Assembly (NCBI GenBank): GCA_963780805.1
Contig: CAWADP010000014.1
Location: 62,001-126,000 of the forward strand
DNA from: JASHVB01 sp963780805
GTDB taxonomy: Bacteria; Pseudomonadota; Alphaproteobacteria; Acetobacterales; Acetobacteraceae
Direction of reading: 5' to 3'
Length of the DNA stretch: 64,000 bases
This document shows, in pieces, positions 18,406 through 28,308 of the stretch. The position numbers and the translations under genes were made by a program. The notes below the pieces were generated by a model, which saw only the letters and a program-made list of their open reading frames with translations, had not been told where the DNA came from and did no database searches. Each line of letters starts with the position of its first letter. The stretch's first letter is position 1.

Positions 18406-18442
18406 CGGGAAACGCCCGCCCCCGCTTGACGGAGTCCGACCG

Positions 18443-19561
18443 ATGAACGTCCAGGTCACCAGCCGTCCGACCATCCAGGCCGCCGGCGCCACCAAGCTGG
18501 CCATCGCCGACGGCGACATCCATCCGCAGCGCAATTCCTATGCCGATCTGTTCCCCTACATGGAAAAGCGCTGGCAGGAGCATGCGAAGACGTTCGGCTC
18601 GCGGCCGCGGCAGGCGTACCAAGCGGGTCCGGCCTATCCGAAGGGCCAGCCCAACGCCGCCCGCCGCGACGCCTGGCCGCCGGGCGGCAAGCCGGGCAGC
18701 AACCTCGCCTTCCTGCAGAAGCAGTTGCTGGATGAGAACAACATCCAGCTCGGCGTCCTGAACGCCACCGGCGACAACGGCGCCAGCTTCCAAAATCGGG
18801 AATTCGGCGCCGCCGTGTGCCGCGCGATGAACGACTGGCTGGTGGCCGAGTGGCTGTCGAAGGAGCCTCGGCTGAAGGGTTCCATCGTCGTGCCGTATGA
18901 AGACCCCGAAGCCGCGGTGGCCGAGATCGAACGCTGGGCCGGCGATCCTCGCTTCGTCCAGGTGCTGATGGTGACCCGCATCGCCGAGCCGCCCGGCCAG
19001 AAGCGCTACTGGCCGGTCTATGAAGCCGCTGCCGCCGCCAACCTGCCGATCGGCGTGCACGCCTTCGGCTTCGGCGGCTATCCGGTCAGTGGCGGCGGCT
19101 GGCCGTCCTTCTACATCGAGGACATGGTCGGCCACGCCCAGTCCGCGCAGTCCTTCGTCACCAGCCTGGTGATCGAGGGCGTGTTCGAACGCCTGCCCAA
19201 CTTCAAGTTGATAATGATCGAGGCCGGCTTCGCCTGGATCCCCTCGCTGAGCTGGCGCCTGGACAAGCTATGGCGCCGGCTGAAGGAGGAGACGCCGCAT
19301 CTGAAGCGCGCCCCGTCCGAATACATCCGGGAACAAGTGTGGCTGACCACGCAGCCGATGGAGGAACCGCAGCCGCGCGAGCGCGTGCTCGACGCGATCG
19401 AGTGGATCGGCTGGGACCGGCTGCTGTTCGCCACCGACTACCCGCACTGGGACTATGACGATCCCGCCCAGGTGCTGCCGATGAGTTTGCCGGAGGAGAA
19501 ACGCCGGGGGTTCTTCTTCAACAACGCGATGAAGCTGTACACCGGTCATGGCCGGGCTTGA
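18443..19561 (+). CDS. Amidohydrolase-2 family metal-dependent hydrolase (paralogue)
   Basis: A 372-residue TIM-barrel hydrolase related along its whole length to the product of 16589-17659. Metal-site elements are IADGDIHPQRN, PIGVHAFGFGGYP (His) and LFATDYPHWDYDDP. Shared segments include the NDWLVAEWLSKEPRLKGSIV block and SLVIEGVFERLPNFKLIMIE. As in the paralogue the first metal motif is DxHP. Two copies close together suggest degradation of related substrates or a tandem duplication; the substrate cannot be inferred. Confidence 0.85.
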   Translation: MNVQVTSRPTIQAAGATKLAIADGDIHPQRNSYADLFPYMEKRWQEHAKTFGSRPRQAYQAGPAYPKGQPNAARRDAWPPGGKPGSNLAFLQKQLLDENNIQLGVLNATGDNGASFQNREFGAAVCRAMNDWLVAEWLSKEPRLKGSIVVPYEDPEAAVAEIERWAGDPRFVQVLMVTRIAEPPGQKRYWPVYEAAAAANLPIGVHAFGFGGYPVSGGGWPSFYIEDMVGHAQSAQSFVTSLVIEGVFERLPNFKLIMIEAGFAWIPSLSWRLDKLWRRLKEETPHLKRAPSEYIREQVWLTTQPMEEPQPRERVLDAIEWIGWDRLLFATDYPHWDYDDPAQVLPMSLPEEKRRGFFFNNAMKLYTGHGRA

Positions 19562-20382
19562 TCCAGTCATGTTCGCACGCCGGCAGGGCTGACTCGTCCG
19601 GCCGCACCGGGCCACGTCCCGCTCATGGCGCCATACACGGCGAACTAGGCGGCGAAGCTGTGACGCACGGCACAGGTCGTCGGAGGTGTCAGCGGCGGTG
19701 AGAATGCACGCGTACACCGCGATCGGCGTCGCTTGACGACGACCGCGGGGGGGTGGGGGCTGACGTTGAGGAAGGATGACGGCGATTTCGGAGCTTGGCG
19801 TGCGTGGTTGCCGCCGGTTTTACGGCTGACTTCGTTCGGTGGGTGGCGGCTGGCGGGGACGGTGGCTCAGAACGATTGATCGTCCGGGCTCGGTTCAATG
19901 TGCTGCAGGTCGCTGATGATCGAGCCTGGTTCCTGTTGCAGCAGGTCCCGGACCCGACAGCCGTGGATGGCCCAGGCGGTGGGGACCGAGACGATCGGTG
20001 ACGCGCGCGACCACAGCGCGCGACCACAGGGCCGCGGGACGGCTTGCCCCAGTGGCAAACCGCCTGCCTCGACGTCTGTCCAGAGGTTCGATGCCGCCAG
20101 AGCAACGTCAGTCGGCGGCCTGCAATTCGTCGGCGGGCGAGGCAATCGCTTCGATCGCCGTGGCCACTTCCTCCGCCCCCGTCGACCGTTGCAAGGCCCC
20201 CGGTTTGCCGGAGGATGCTTACTTTAGGGAAGCGAATGGTGCGGCTCGTGGGGTGCTCGTCGCGTAGCAGCGGATCGCGCCTGTATCGGAACGGTCGGCG
20301 ATCACTGCTTCGCCTGCGATGAGCCGGGTCACCTTTGGACGCTGATCGCGAGCCCGACGCCGCGCCGATTCACAGACTCTGC
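19562..20382. other. 820-base gap without a recognisable gene
   Basis: No convincing coding sequence. Short open frames exist on both strands. One minus-strand frame ends RDLLQQEPGSIISDLQHIEP (about 19867-19930), which looks protein-like but has no upstream continuation and may be the tail of a lost gene. The copy of CATGGCCGGGCTTG near 19549 belongs to a common intergenic motif also seen at about 31138 and 47900. Confidence 0.4.
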
Positions 20383-21078
20383 CTATTCCGGCCCACGAGT
20401 TTCAACCAGCGCCGCGTCAAGTTGCTCGCAAAGCTGATAATCTCCGTCAAACCACCTCAGGATCTTGGCGTCCACGGAAGGATTGTCGCCTGGCCTTACC
20501 ACGAGCGGCTGTTCAGGCGACACGTTGGCGTCCGCGTCCGGCTGGTACCGCAAGCCATGCTGGTTCATCGCTTGTTGCAGCGCGGGCCTGAGGTTCGCTA
20601 CCGGAATCATTCGGATGTGGTATGTCGTTATATTTTCGAGGGCTGCGCCAGAATGATTGGTATCACCAAGGAAACCGCATTGATGGTTTCGGGTGGCTTG
20701 ATTGGCCAACAGGTAGGTGTCTACAAAAGCTTCGAACTTTTCCGCAACATCCGTCTGCACCATCGGTCGGAGGTGCCACCAGCACGGGTCCGCCATTGTG
20801 ACGAATTGGTACATGGACCAGGTCCTTGCCCACGGGTCGCGGTAGGACGACAGGACGAGGTCGAACCGCCCGACGAACGGCTTCACCAATCGGAACGGTA
20901 CATGGCCGGTGATAAAGCTGCATTGTTCGGTGATGCGAGCGGCATCGGCCACGAAGTCCTGCACGAACGTTACTGCCTCGTCGACGACATAGCGCTCGGC
21001 CTCAGAATATCGTGCCGCCAGGTTATGCGCAATAAACGTTCCGCCGTTCTTCGGAATATGGATGTGCAAGATCTTCAT
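20383..21078 (-). CDS. Sulfotransferase-family protein
   Basis: A 231-residue protein starting MKILHIHIPKNGGTFIAHNL. HIPKNGGT is the 5'-phosphosulfate loop of the sulfotransferase family 2 group (P-loop fold) that uses PAPS to sulfate sugars or other hydroxyls. SSYRDPWARTWSMYQF carries the 3'-phosphate-binding Arg/Ser region. It stands next to glycosyltransferases (22058 onward), suggesting sulfation of a surface polysaccharide or glycolipid. Base composition is somewhat lower in GC than the flanking housekeeping genes. ATG 21078 is chosen because the conserved β-strand starts there. Confidence 0.75.
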   Translation of the reverse strand: MKILHIHIPKNGGTFIAHNLAARYSEAERYVVDEAVTFVQDFVADAARITEQCSFITGHVPFRLVKPFVGRFDLVLSSYRDPWARTWSMYQFVTMADPCWWHLRPMVQTDVAEKFEAFVDTYLLANQATRNHQCGFLGDTNHSGAALENITTYHIRMIPVANLRPALQQAMNQHGLRYQPDADANVSPEQPLVVRPGDNPSVDAKILRWFDGDYQLCEQLDAALVETRGPE

Positions 21079-21144
21079 GATCGCCTCCCTGCCATTCGGG
21101 CGTCCAGGTGCTCGTGCAGCCCGGTCCCGCCGCAGCAAAACGCG

Positions 21145-21462
21145 CTATGTGCCCGAATTCGGACAGTTGGGCCAACCGAATACCAGGTTGCACTGGCCGG
21201 CGACGGGCACCGCCGACGGCCTTGCCTCTGGTACAGCGTTCCGTGGAACGGCTCCCTTCTCGGCGAGAATTCTGCAAACCGTGCCCTGCGCGATGCGCGT
21301 CAGGCAGGCGTGCCCTTCTGCCGGACCATGCCCGTGGGCATGGCCGGCCAGCAACCGCGTTGTCCAAAGCTCGTGCGGACATCCCACGTCCTTTGCCGTT
21401 CGGCACGCCAGGGAGATCAGCCACGACCGCGCCTGCGCCGTGATCTCAGGTGCCCTTGCCAT
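21145..21462 (-). pseudogene. IS630-type transposase remnant
   Basis: The minus strand reads ITAQARSWLISLACRTAKDV, GCPHELWTTRLLAGHA, and GHACLTRIAQGTVCRILAEK. This is the middle N-terminal region of IS630-family transposases (pattern LACxxxxxLGYxxELWTxxxLxxH...GHxxLxxxxxxTVxxIL). The expected KPHKxxYYLE segment and the DDE domain are missing; sequence after ILAEK is unrelated. Upstream codons around 21470-21560 may be decayed N-terminus. No clear terminal inverted repeats were found. It marks past insertion next to the polysaccharide genes. Confidence 0.6.
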
Positions 21463-22057
21463 GCCGAGGACTGTCGCCGAGCGTCGCCATGATCCCGAAC
21501 CAGGTCGCCAGCGCTTGGCGCTTTAGCCGTCAGGTGCATCGCTCGGACTGTTCGGCCGGCCGCATAATGCGCCGGGTCGTCGCGGTAGTGCAGCGGTATC
21601 CGAACGCATTGCACGCGGCGAGCCAGGTTACCCGGGAGCGGGCAACTGATTGGGCCGGGCTGCATTCGCCGCGCCGATGGAAATCTCCGCGATCTTCCAT
21701 CGTACCTGCCATGATGGCCACTTCTTGTGCAGACCCACTCCGACGCTACCACATATGGCGGTATGGAGGGAATCCCTTCTAACTGATGGTTTCATGGACC
21801 CGATACACTGATCGACCTTCTGCAACCCTAGATTGTATATGCAGCGATGCTCGTCTACGGTACATACCTGCAACTACGACACCCTGTGGATGTCGGACAG
21901 GCCCTGCAGCCAGGGTGCTACCACACAAAAACGGTAAATGCACTAACGATACCCCTGTGAGGTGTAGTTTGTATCATTTATTCCTCCGTAAGTTGCATTT
22001 CGTATGGTGTGATGGCATGCTTCGTGGGCGGGCTGTCATGGGACGAGGGCAATTTTG
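21463..22057. other. AT-richer leader upstream of the large glycosyltransferase gene
   Basis: No gene seen beyond decayed transposase sequence at its left end. The part 21780-22050 is clearly richer in A+T than the rest of the window and probably holds the promoter of the gene starting at 22058, which is preceded by GACGAGGG. The composition change is consistent with horizontally acquired polysaccharide DNA. Confidence 0.45.
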
Positions 22058-25000
22058 ATGTCTGCCAAATACACCAAACGCCACCCGGGCAGTCCCACTT
22101 GTCCGCCGGTTGCGCAGCCGGGCAAGCGCGGTGCTAGCAAGAGGAAGCCACCGAAGCCCGCAATCGCTGCATATCCGCCACGAAAAGCCTCGCTTTCCCC
22201 GCCTCGGTTGAGACCGAGCATCGCACCGGCGGCCGTTACGGCGGCGAGTGCTCCGACCGGGACTGCGTCGCCACCCATCGACAGTGGGCATGATGAACCT
22301 TCGCGCGCCGACGGCGGACTGACACCACAGCAGAGCCATGGCGCCATTTTTCAGATGGCTTTCGACAAGGAATTTTATCTGTCAGCCTGTCCTGACGTTG
22401 TCGCCGCGGGCTGGGATCCGCTGGAGCACTATTGCGTCGCGGGCTGGCTGGAAGGCCGGGACCCGGCGCCGTGGTTCTCGACAACATATTATCTGGAAAC
22501 GCATGAGGATGTGTTGGCTGCGGGTTGTGAACCGTTCAGCCACTACCTGTCTCTCGGCCGTCACGAGAACCGCCAGATCTGCGATGCCGACGCCGTGGCA
22601 GTGGCAACCTATCGCCGTCATCTCGCACTGGTCCACGGGGAATTCGATCCCGCCTTCTATCGTGCGGCTAATCCCCAACTGAATCTCACCCCCCTGGGGC
22701 CGGCAATGCACTTTCTGTTGCGCGGCTGGCGGCAAAACCGCGATCCTGCCCCTTGGTTCTCGGTTGCTTATTATCTGGCTGCCTATCCCGACGTTCGCGC
22801 CGCCGGCCTTAACCCCTTTGTGCACTTCCTCCAGTGGGGCCGTGCCGAGGGACGGCAGGCCGATCGCCGGATCCGCAACTCCGTCGAGCCATTCTTCGAC
22901 AGCCCTCATTATATGCGGCAAAACCCTCCAGTCGGCGGCCTGGAACCTATCGAGCACTACCTCGCCTTCGGTTGGCGAGAAGGATTGAACCCGAGCAAAG
23001 ATTTCTCGATCAACCACTACCTCCGGCTCTATCCGGACGTGGCAGAGGCTGGCCTTAACCCGTTGCATCATTACGTAACGCACGGCCAGCACGAAGGACG
23101 CTCGGTTCAGCCCTCGACGGCGCGGCGACAGTCGGCAATGCCAGGCGCACCTGCCATCTTGTTCGTTGGTCACGATGGCAGGCAGGCCGGCTCCCAGGTC
23201 GTCTTGCTCGAAGTGGTGCGTTGGGTGGCCGATCACACTCGGTGCCCCATCAAGGTGTTGTTGTTGTTGCCCGGACCGATGGCTGCCGACTACGCCGAAT
23301 ATGCCGAGATATTCGTCATGGCCCGCGAACCCGGCACCTACCTGGGGGATCCTTCGTTCCTGGAGTTCGTCAAGGGCCCGACGGTCGCAGTGTATGTGAA
23401 CACCGCGGCGGCGGCGCATTTTTGGATGCTGTACGACCGGTTCTTTGCTGCCGCAAGGATCCCGGCGATATTGCACATCCACGAACTCTATAACGTTTTG
23501 ATGGAGTTCGAGAGCGACTTCCGCGCCATGGAGCAGCGGTCGTCCTCGGTCGTCGCAGTTTCCGAGGCGGTGCGCCGGGTGCTGGTGGACGAGATCGGAT
23601 GTCCCAGCGATAAACTCACCTTGTCCAATGCCTTCATCCGTACTCACGTCAATCACCTGCACGAAATTGGCCCAGCAAGGGTGGCCGCTCGAGCGGCACT
23701 CGACATCCCGGAAGACCTGTTCGTCGTGGTCGGGTGTGGCTCGGTCGATCGCCGCAAAGGTGCCGATCTGTTCTTGGAAGTCGCGCAAAAGGCGGATGCC
23801 GGTTTCGGCACCTCGCTAATGTTCATCTGGATTGGCGACGGGCCGGAGCTCGGTGACCTCCGCACGGCCGTCATCGCTTCCGGCCTGCAGGATTCGGTGC
23901 GGTTTGTCGGCTTCCAAAAGGCCGCCGCACGGCTGGTTGCCGCCGCCGACGTGTTCTTCCTTCCCTCGCGGGAGGACCCCTTTCCGCTGGTTTGCCTGGA
24001 GGCAGCCCAGTACGGCATTCCGACCGTGTATTTCGCAGGCCGTACCGGCATCAGCGAATGTATCGGCACCGATGCAGGCTGCGCGCTACCGGCGCTGGAC
24101 ACTGGCGCGGCATGTCGCACGATCCGTATGCTCTCTGCCCAACCAGGCTTGCGGCAGCAGATGGGCAGCATCGCCCACTCTCGCCTGATGACACGCTACA
24201 CCGCCGAAATCGGCGCAAGGCAATTGGCATTCCATCTACTGAACCTTGCCGACAAGGCGCCTCACATATCGGTCGTTGTGCCAACCTACAATCAGGCACA
24301 ATTCATTCGTGAAAGACTTGAACTCGATACTCCAGCAGACGGTCCAGGACTTCGAGGTTCTCGTTCTCGATGATTGCTCAACCGATGAGACGGCGGCTAT
24401 CGTCGGACAGTATCTCGCTGACCCTCGCATTCGACTGATCAGGAACGACGTGAATTCCGCATCGCCATTCAAGCAATGGAAGAAGGGTATCTCGCATTGC
24501 CGCTCGGATCTGGTCTGGATTGCAGAAGGCGATGATGCTTGCGGCAATGATTTCCTTGAAACCTTATTACCCGCCTTCGACGAGCCCACGACTGCAATCG
24601 CGTTTTGCCGGTCCGAAGTCATTGATGAGTGCAGTGCGATCCGGTGCGGTAGTTTGGATGAGTATCTCTCGCAGAGTGGTTTTCCATTTCACGAGATGTC
24701 GGTTCGCATGGAAGGCATTCGTGCCGTGGATGCCGGGTTCGGCGCGCTATGTCTGATCGTCAACGCAAGCAGCGCGATCGTCCGGAAGGCCTGCGTGGCC
24801 GACTGCCTGGATGCGGCCGAGCAATTCAGGATGTGCGGAGATTGGTACTTCTACCTTGCCGCACTCAGGCATGGCGAGCTGTTTTACACACGCGCGGCGG
24901 TCAGCTACTTCCGCCGGCATACCAATTCGGTTGTTCATAGGTTGGAGGGATCGCTAACATACTTTCAGGAGAGATCCCGCGTTTTACAATTCGTGACCGA

Positions 25001-26406
25001 CAGCTTTGCGATCTCTCAGCGCACTGCACGGACCATGCTGGCGATCATGAAGAACGAGGTACTGCGCTTCAGTAACCGGATCGAGAGTCACGACGGCAAA
25101 CCCCTCTATGACAGTAACCGGATCACGGCGCGTCTTCAGGCATTGTCGCGGCGTCCTCGGCTTCGGGTAGGTTTCTATGTCCACGGCCTGCTGTTTTCCC
25201 GGGGCGGCATCGAGCGCATCTGTGCAGAACTCGCCAACGAGCTTGTACGACGCGGCCACGATGTGGTCGTATTCTGCCGCGTCTGGGACGGTGCACAACC
25301 TGTATATCGCCTTTCTCCATCGGTGGAACTGGTTCCGGTATTCGACGAAAGTCGAGTCGATGCATCGATCGCAGCTATGCGTCTGGCCGTGATCAAGCGT
25401 GACTTGGATTTGTTTGTCCCGATGCTGTCGGAATGGTTGTTCGACCCGGTCATTGAGGCGGTCGCCGGGCTGGGAATTGCTATCATTGCTTCCGAGCACA
25501 ACGATCCGTGGAAGATCGAGGAGCATTGGTGGACGCGCGAAAAGCGTATCGCCTGCTTTCGCCGAGCGGATGCGGTCCATTTGTTGCTCGACCGCTTCCG
25601 TCCTTCGTTGCCGGCCGACCTGGTACACCGTGCAACAGTCATCCCCAATGGCGTCCGCGCCAGTAGTGCCGCGTTGGAAGCGCCAGTGCAGCCCAGGCCG
25701 CAGCGGATCATCGGCGTCGGGCGCCTGGAGCCGCAGAAGCGTTTCGATCTCCTGATCAATGCCTTCGCCCTGGTCAGCAAGGAACATCCTGGTTGGCATC
25801 TCGATATCTTCGGCGAGGGACAGCAGAGGCAGTCTCTCCGTGACCTGATAGCAGCAACCGGTCTGGAGGGTGTCGCGTCGTTGAAAGGCACCACAACGGA
25901 GATTATTCAAGAATACCTGGCATCATCGATCTTCGTGCTGCCCTCAGAGTTCGAAGGCTTCGGCATCGTGGTGCTGGAGGCAAAGATGGCCGCTCTGCCC
26001 TGCATCGCATACGGACACTGTAACGGTCCCAACGAGCTGGTGCGCGACGGCGAAAACGGTTTGCTGGTTGCGCAGGATGACGATGGGCAGAGCTTGGCGC
26101 AGGCCCTTCGCCGGCTTATGCAAGACGAGGAACTGCGCGGCAGAATGGGCCACAATGCTCGGGAAAGTCTAGCGCAGTACCTCGCTTGCCCGGATGGCCG
26201 ATCAGTGGGAGGACCTGCTGCACGCGACGATAGCCGGTATGCCGCAAGAGTTCGCGCCAGGCAGTCGCGCAACCGCGCCGCACCAAGCGGACCGGCGTTC
26301 TTGTCGGAGCGCGGCTGTGCCCCCCGCTGCCTGGGCAGCAAATTCTCGCGGAGATCGCTGCCGAATGAGACGACACCCGGCATCGCGATCCGCGCGCCAT
26401 GGGTGA
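22058..26406 (+). CDS. Giant multidomain glycosyltransferase (repeats-GT4-GT2-GT4), apparent frameshifts
   Basis: Residues 1-100 are a basic Pro/Ala-rich linker. Residues ~103-350 hold six ~45-residue repeats of the type FYLxxxPDVxAAGxxPLxHYLxxGxxEGR. Next come a GT4 domain (about 366-735: FVGHDGRQAGSQVVLLEV, GSVDRRKGADLFLE, FFLPSREDPFPLVCLEAAQ), a GT2 domain (ISVVVPTYNQAQFIRERL, then NSILQQTVQDFEVLVLDDCS) and a second GT4 domain (VGFYVHGLLFSRGGIERICA, IGVGRLEPQKRFDLLI, FVLPSEFEGFGIVVLEAKM). The frame shifts at about 24316 within the GT2 start and again near 26183 (…SLAQY then SLARMADQWEDLLHATIAG), each by one extra base. If these are sequence errors the protein is about 1,430 residues. It is probably a processive or multi-step enzyme of surface-glycan synthesis. 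Confidence 0.8.
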
Positions 26407-26909
26407 CGATGTACGGCATGCCGGCCTGGCGAGCGAGATCGTACAACCTCCAGGCCGCGGCGTCGCGTTGCGCGAGGCATGGTTGCTGGACGACGCGGAG
26501 CAGGTGTTCGCCGACGCGTTGCAGCGCTTCCCCGGGCATATAGGAATCGCGGGAGAGCAGGCAATCACCAAGCGCGGCGATTTGGTCACCGCCATGCTGC
26601 GGTGGGACGCGTTCATTGTGATGTTTCCCGACAGCCCGACTGCAGCGGCTGGCAGGTGAGCTCGACGCCGCGGACGCCACGCACGCGCGCGGTCTGAAAC
26701 GGTTTCCCGGCGACCGGGCCTTGCTGGGCGAGTATGCCCTGCTTCTACAACTCAACGTAATTGGCTCGTCGCGCTACAACGTTGGGCGCTTTACCGGCGG
26801 AATTTCCCGGCCGAGGATGCCGGCTGGCAACGGCGTCAACGACTGGAACGTTCGCTTCACCGAGTGGGTCGCAATCTGCGGCGCGGCACTTGCTGCGTCC
26901 GCGCGGTAA
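26407..26909 (+). pseudogene. Remnant of a TPR-repeat protein
   Basis: TPR-like helices are readable but spread over three frames: WLLDDAEQVFADALQRFPGH and AMLRWDAFIVMFPDSP in one, LKRFPGDRALLGEYALLLQ in a second (from about 26641), and VALQRWALYRRNFPAEDAGW with RRQRLERSLHRVGRNLRR in a third (from about 26766). All have the A-W-x-x-F-P spacing of the tetratricopeptide proteins often joined to glycosyltransferases in Acetobacteraceae. Either a decayed gene or a stretch dense in indel errors; it may once have been the C-terminal extension of the preceding glycosyltransferase. Confidence 0.55.
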
Positions 26910-27021
26910 ATCCGCCGGCGCCTCCCGACGGACCCGGCAGGACGATCGCTTTGAAGTCCCCTACAGGTCGCTCTGGAACGAAGTTGGACCCGCGCCGGTC
27001 CGTTCGGCCGTTAAGTCGAGC

Positions 27022-27750
27022 TCAGGCAACGCGACGAATCCACAGCCCGCCACCTGGATGACCCAGGAACAAGGGGGCCACGTCAGGGGTATGGCGTCGG
27101 ACAAACGCCGCCTCCTTTATGGCAAAGGCATCGTTGAAGAAAATGATGCGGAACGCCGTGTTGTACATCAGGAACGCGCGCACGCCGTACGCCTCGTTCC
27201 AGGAATATCTCCGGTCCAGCAGCCAAGCGGCCGGATATTCAAACGGAAAAAACATGTCATGGAAATGTACGATCACCCCAGGGCCCAGACGCGGCAGAAT
27301 TTCAAATAACTCTTGATTCACATCGCTGCCGCACTTCATGACATGCGAGGAGTCGATGAACAAAATGTCGTTCGCTTCAAGGGCGAGGAAGCTAGACACG
27401 GGGACGTCCTGCACGTTGGAACGAATGATGTTGCATTGGTCGCTATCAACCGCGCGCAGTAGAGTCAGCAGGCGCTGCGGCTCGGGTTCGATGAACGAGA
27501 AGCTGGTGTCCAGATCACAGATATCACGGGTGTCGAGCATGCACGCGGATGAAAAGCCGGAGCCGATCTCGACGATCCGCCTGGGCCTGGCAAGACGCAT
27601 CATGGCAAATAGCACCAACGCATCGCCACCGGAAAAAACCGGATTGTCCAGATAGAACCGGCGCGTCTCCGCCCTGGCATCTGGGAACGCGAAATGCGCG
27701 AAATGCGGCGCCATTGCCAGCCATTGGTTTCGCTGGTCCTCGGCCGCCAT
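27022..27750 (-). CDS. Class I SAM-dependent methyltransferase
   Basis: A 242-residue Rossmann-fold methyltransferase (Methyltransf_24-like). Motif I is RRIVEIGSGFSSACMLD, with the acidic end of strand β2 in SFIEPEPQRL; post-motif elements are NDILFIDSSHVMKCGSDV and GVIVHFHDMFFPFEYP. RRFYLDNPVFSGGDALVL in front of motif I is typical of methyltransferases in O-antigen and polysaccharide loci. The same frame continues upstream, past one TAA (27760-27762), into the DUF4214 gene at 27760-28050, so the two were probably one protein. Confidence 0.8.
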   Translation of the reverse strand: MAAEDQRNQWLAMAPHFAHFAFPDARAETRRFYLDNPVFSGGDALVLFAMMRLARPRRIVEIGSGFSSACMLDTRDICDLDTSFSFIEPEPQRLLTLLRAVDSDQCNIIRSNVQDVPVSSFLALEANDILFIDSSHVMKCGSDVNQELFEILPRLGPGVIVHFHDMFFPFEYPAAWLLDRRYSWNEAYGVRAFLMYNTAFRIIFFNDAFAIKEAAFVRRHTPDVAPLFLGHPGGGLWIRRVA

Positions 27751-27759
27751 GTCGACCGC

Positions 27760-28050
27760 TTAAATCGTCGCAAAACCGGCATTGGCCGGGTCGCGGGCGG
27801 CACCCAGGTTCTCGCGGCTGATATCATGCGCCGCGTTAATTGGCGAGTAATAATGTCCCGGCGGATGCGGCAGCTCAGGCACTCTCGCGCATCGCGATAT
27901 ATATTCCGGCGATTCGAAAAAACGCCGTACCATGTCGCCTGGGCTCAGTTCCTGCTCCGACTTGGCGATCCAGTATGCCAGTTCCTGTTGCGCCGGGGGC
28001 CGCTTCAGAACGAACTGGTACAGGCTTTGCACGAAATGGCAATGATCCAT
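27760..28050 (-). CDS. DUF4214 protein, probably N-terminal part of the methyltransferase
   Basis: Starts MDHCHFVQSLYQFVLKRPPA and continues with ELAYWIAKSEQELSP and RRFFESPEYISR: the DUF4214 pattern, which is found in surface and glycan-related proteins. It ends PPGHYYSPINAAHD..., a sequence that in related proteins directly precedes a methyltransferase domain. A TAA at 27760-27762 stops it, but three codons later the methyltransferase ATG follows in the same frame. Either a nonsense mutation or sequence error split a DUF4214-methyltransferase fusion, or the two parts are coupled. An upstream in-frame ATG at 28098 is possible. Confidence 0.65.
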   Translation of the reverse strand: MDHCHFVQSLYQFVLKRPPAQQELAYWIAKSEQELSPGDMVRRFFESPEYISRCARVPELPHPPGHYYSPINAAHDISRENLGAARDPANAGFATI

Positions 28051-28308
28051 CGCTTCGTCTGTCCGGTCGATCGATAACCTGCGCGCCCAGGTGTTCAAGG
28101 GTGTTCAAGACATTAGCCGGCAATCCCTGATGGCTGTCAACGACGCGACGCTTGGCGCTGACCGCTATTGGCAGGGTTGTGTCTGCCGCGGGTATTCCCA
28201 ACCCACATCGCGATTAGCGCCAATCGGATCGAGGCCTTGCCCCCCCGCGTTTGCATCCCCGCCCTGCCCCGTTAAACTCCCGCGCTCCCCGCCCAGGAGA
28301 CCCGACCC

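Noticed and set aside
19867..20145. Minus-strand frame ending LLQQEPGSIISDLQHIEPSP
   Set aside because: Protein-like tail only; the upstream part has no recognisable domain or ribosome site, so I left it as a note in the gap.
26202..26564. Minus-strand frame with LARQAGMPYIVTHGARIAMPG, vaguely like an ABC-transporter substrate-binding protein
   Set aside because: Similarity is weak and short, no start or continuation is seen, and the plus strand carries glycosyltransferase and TPR sequence here.
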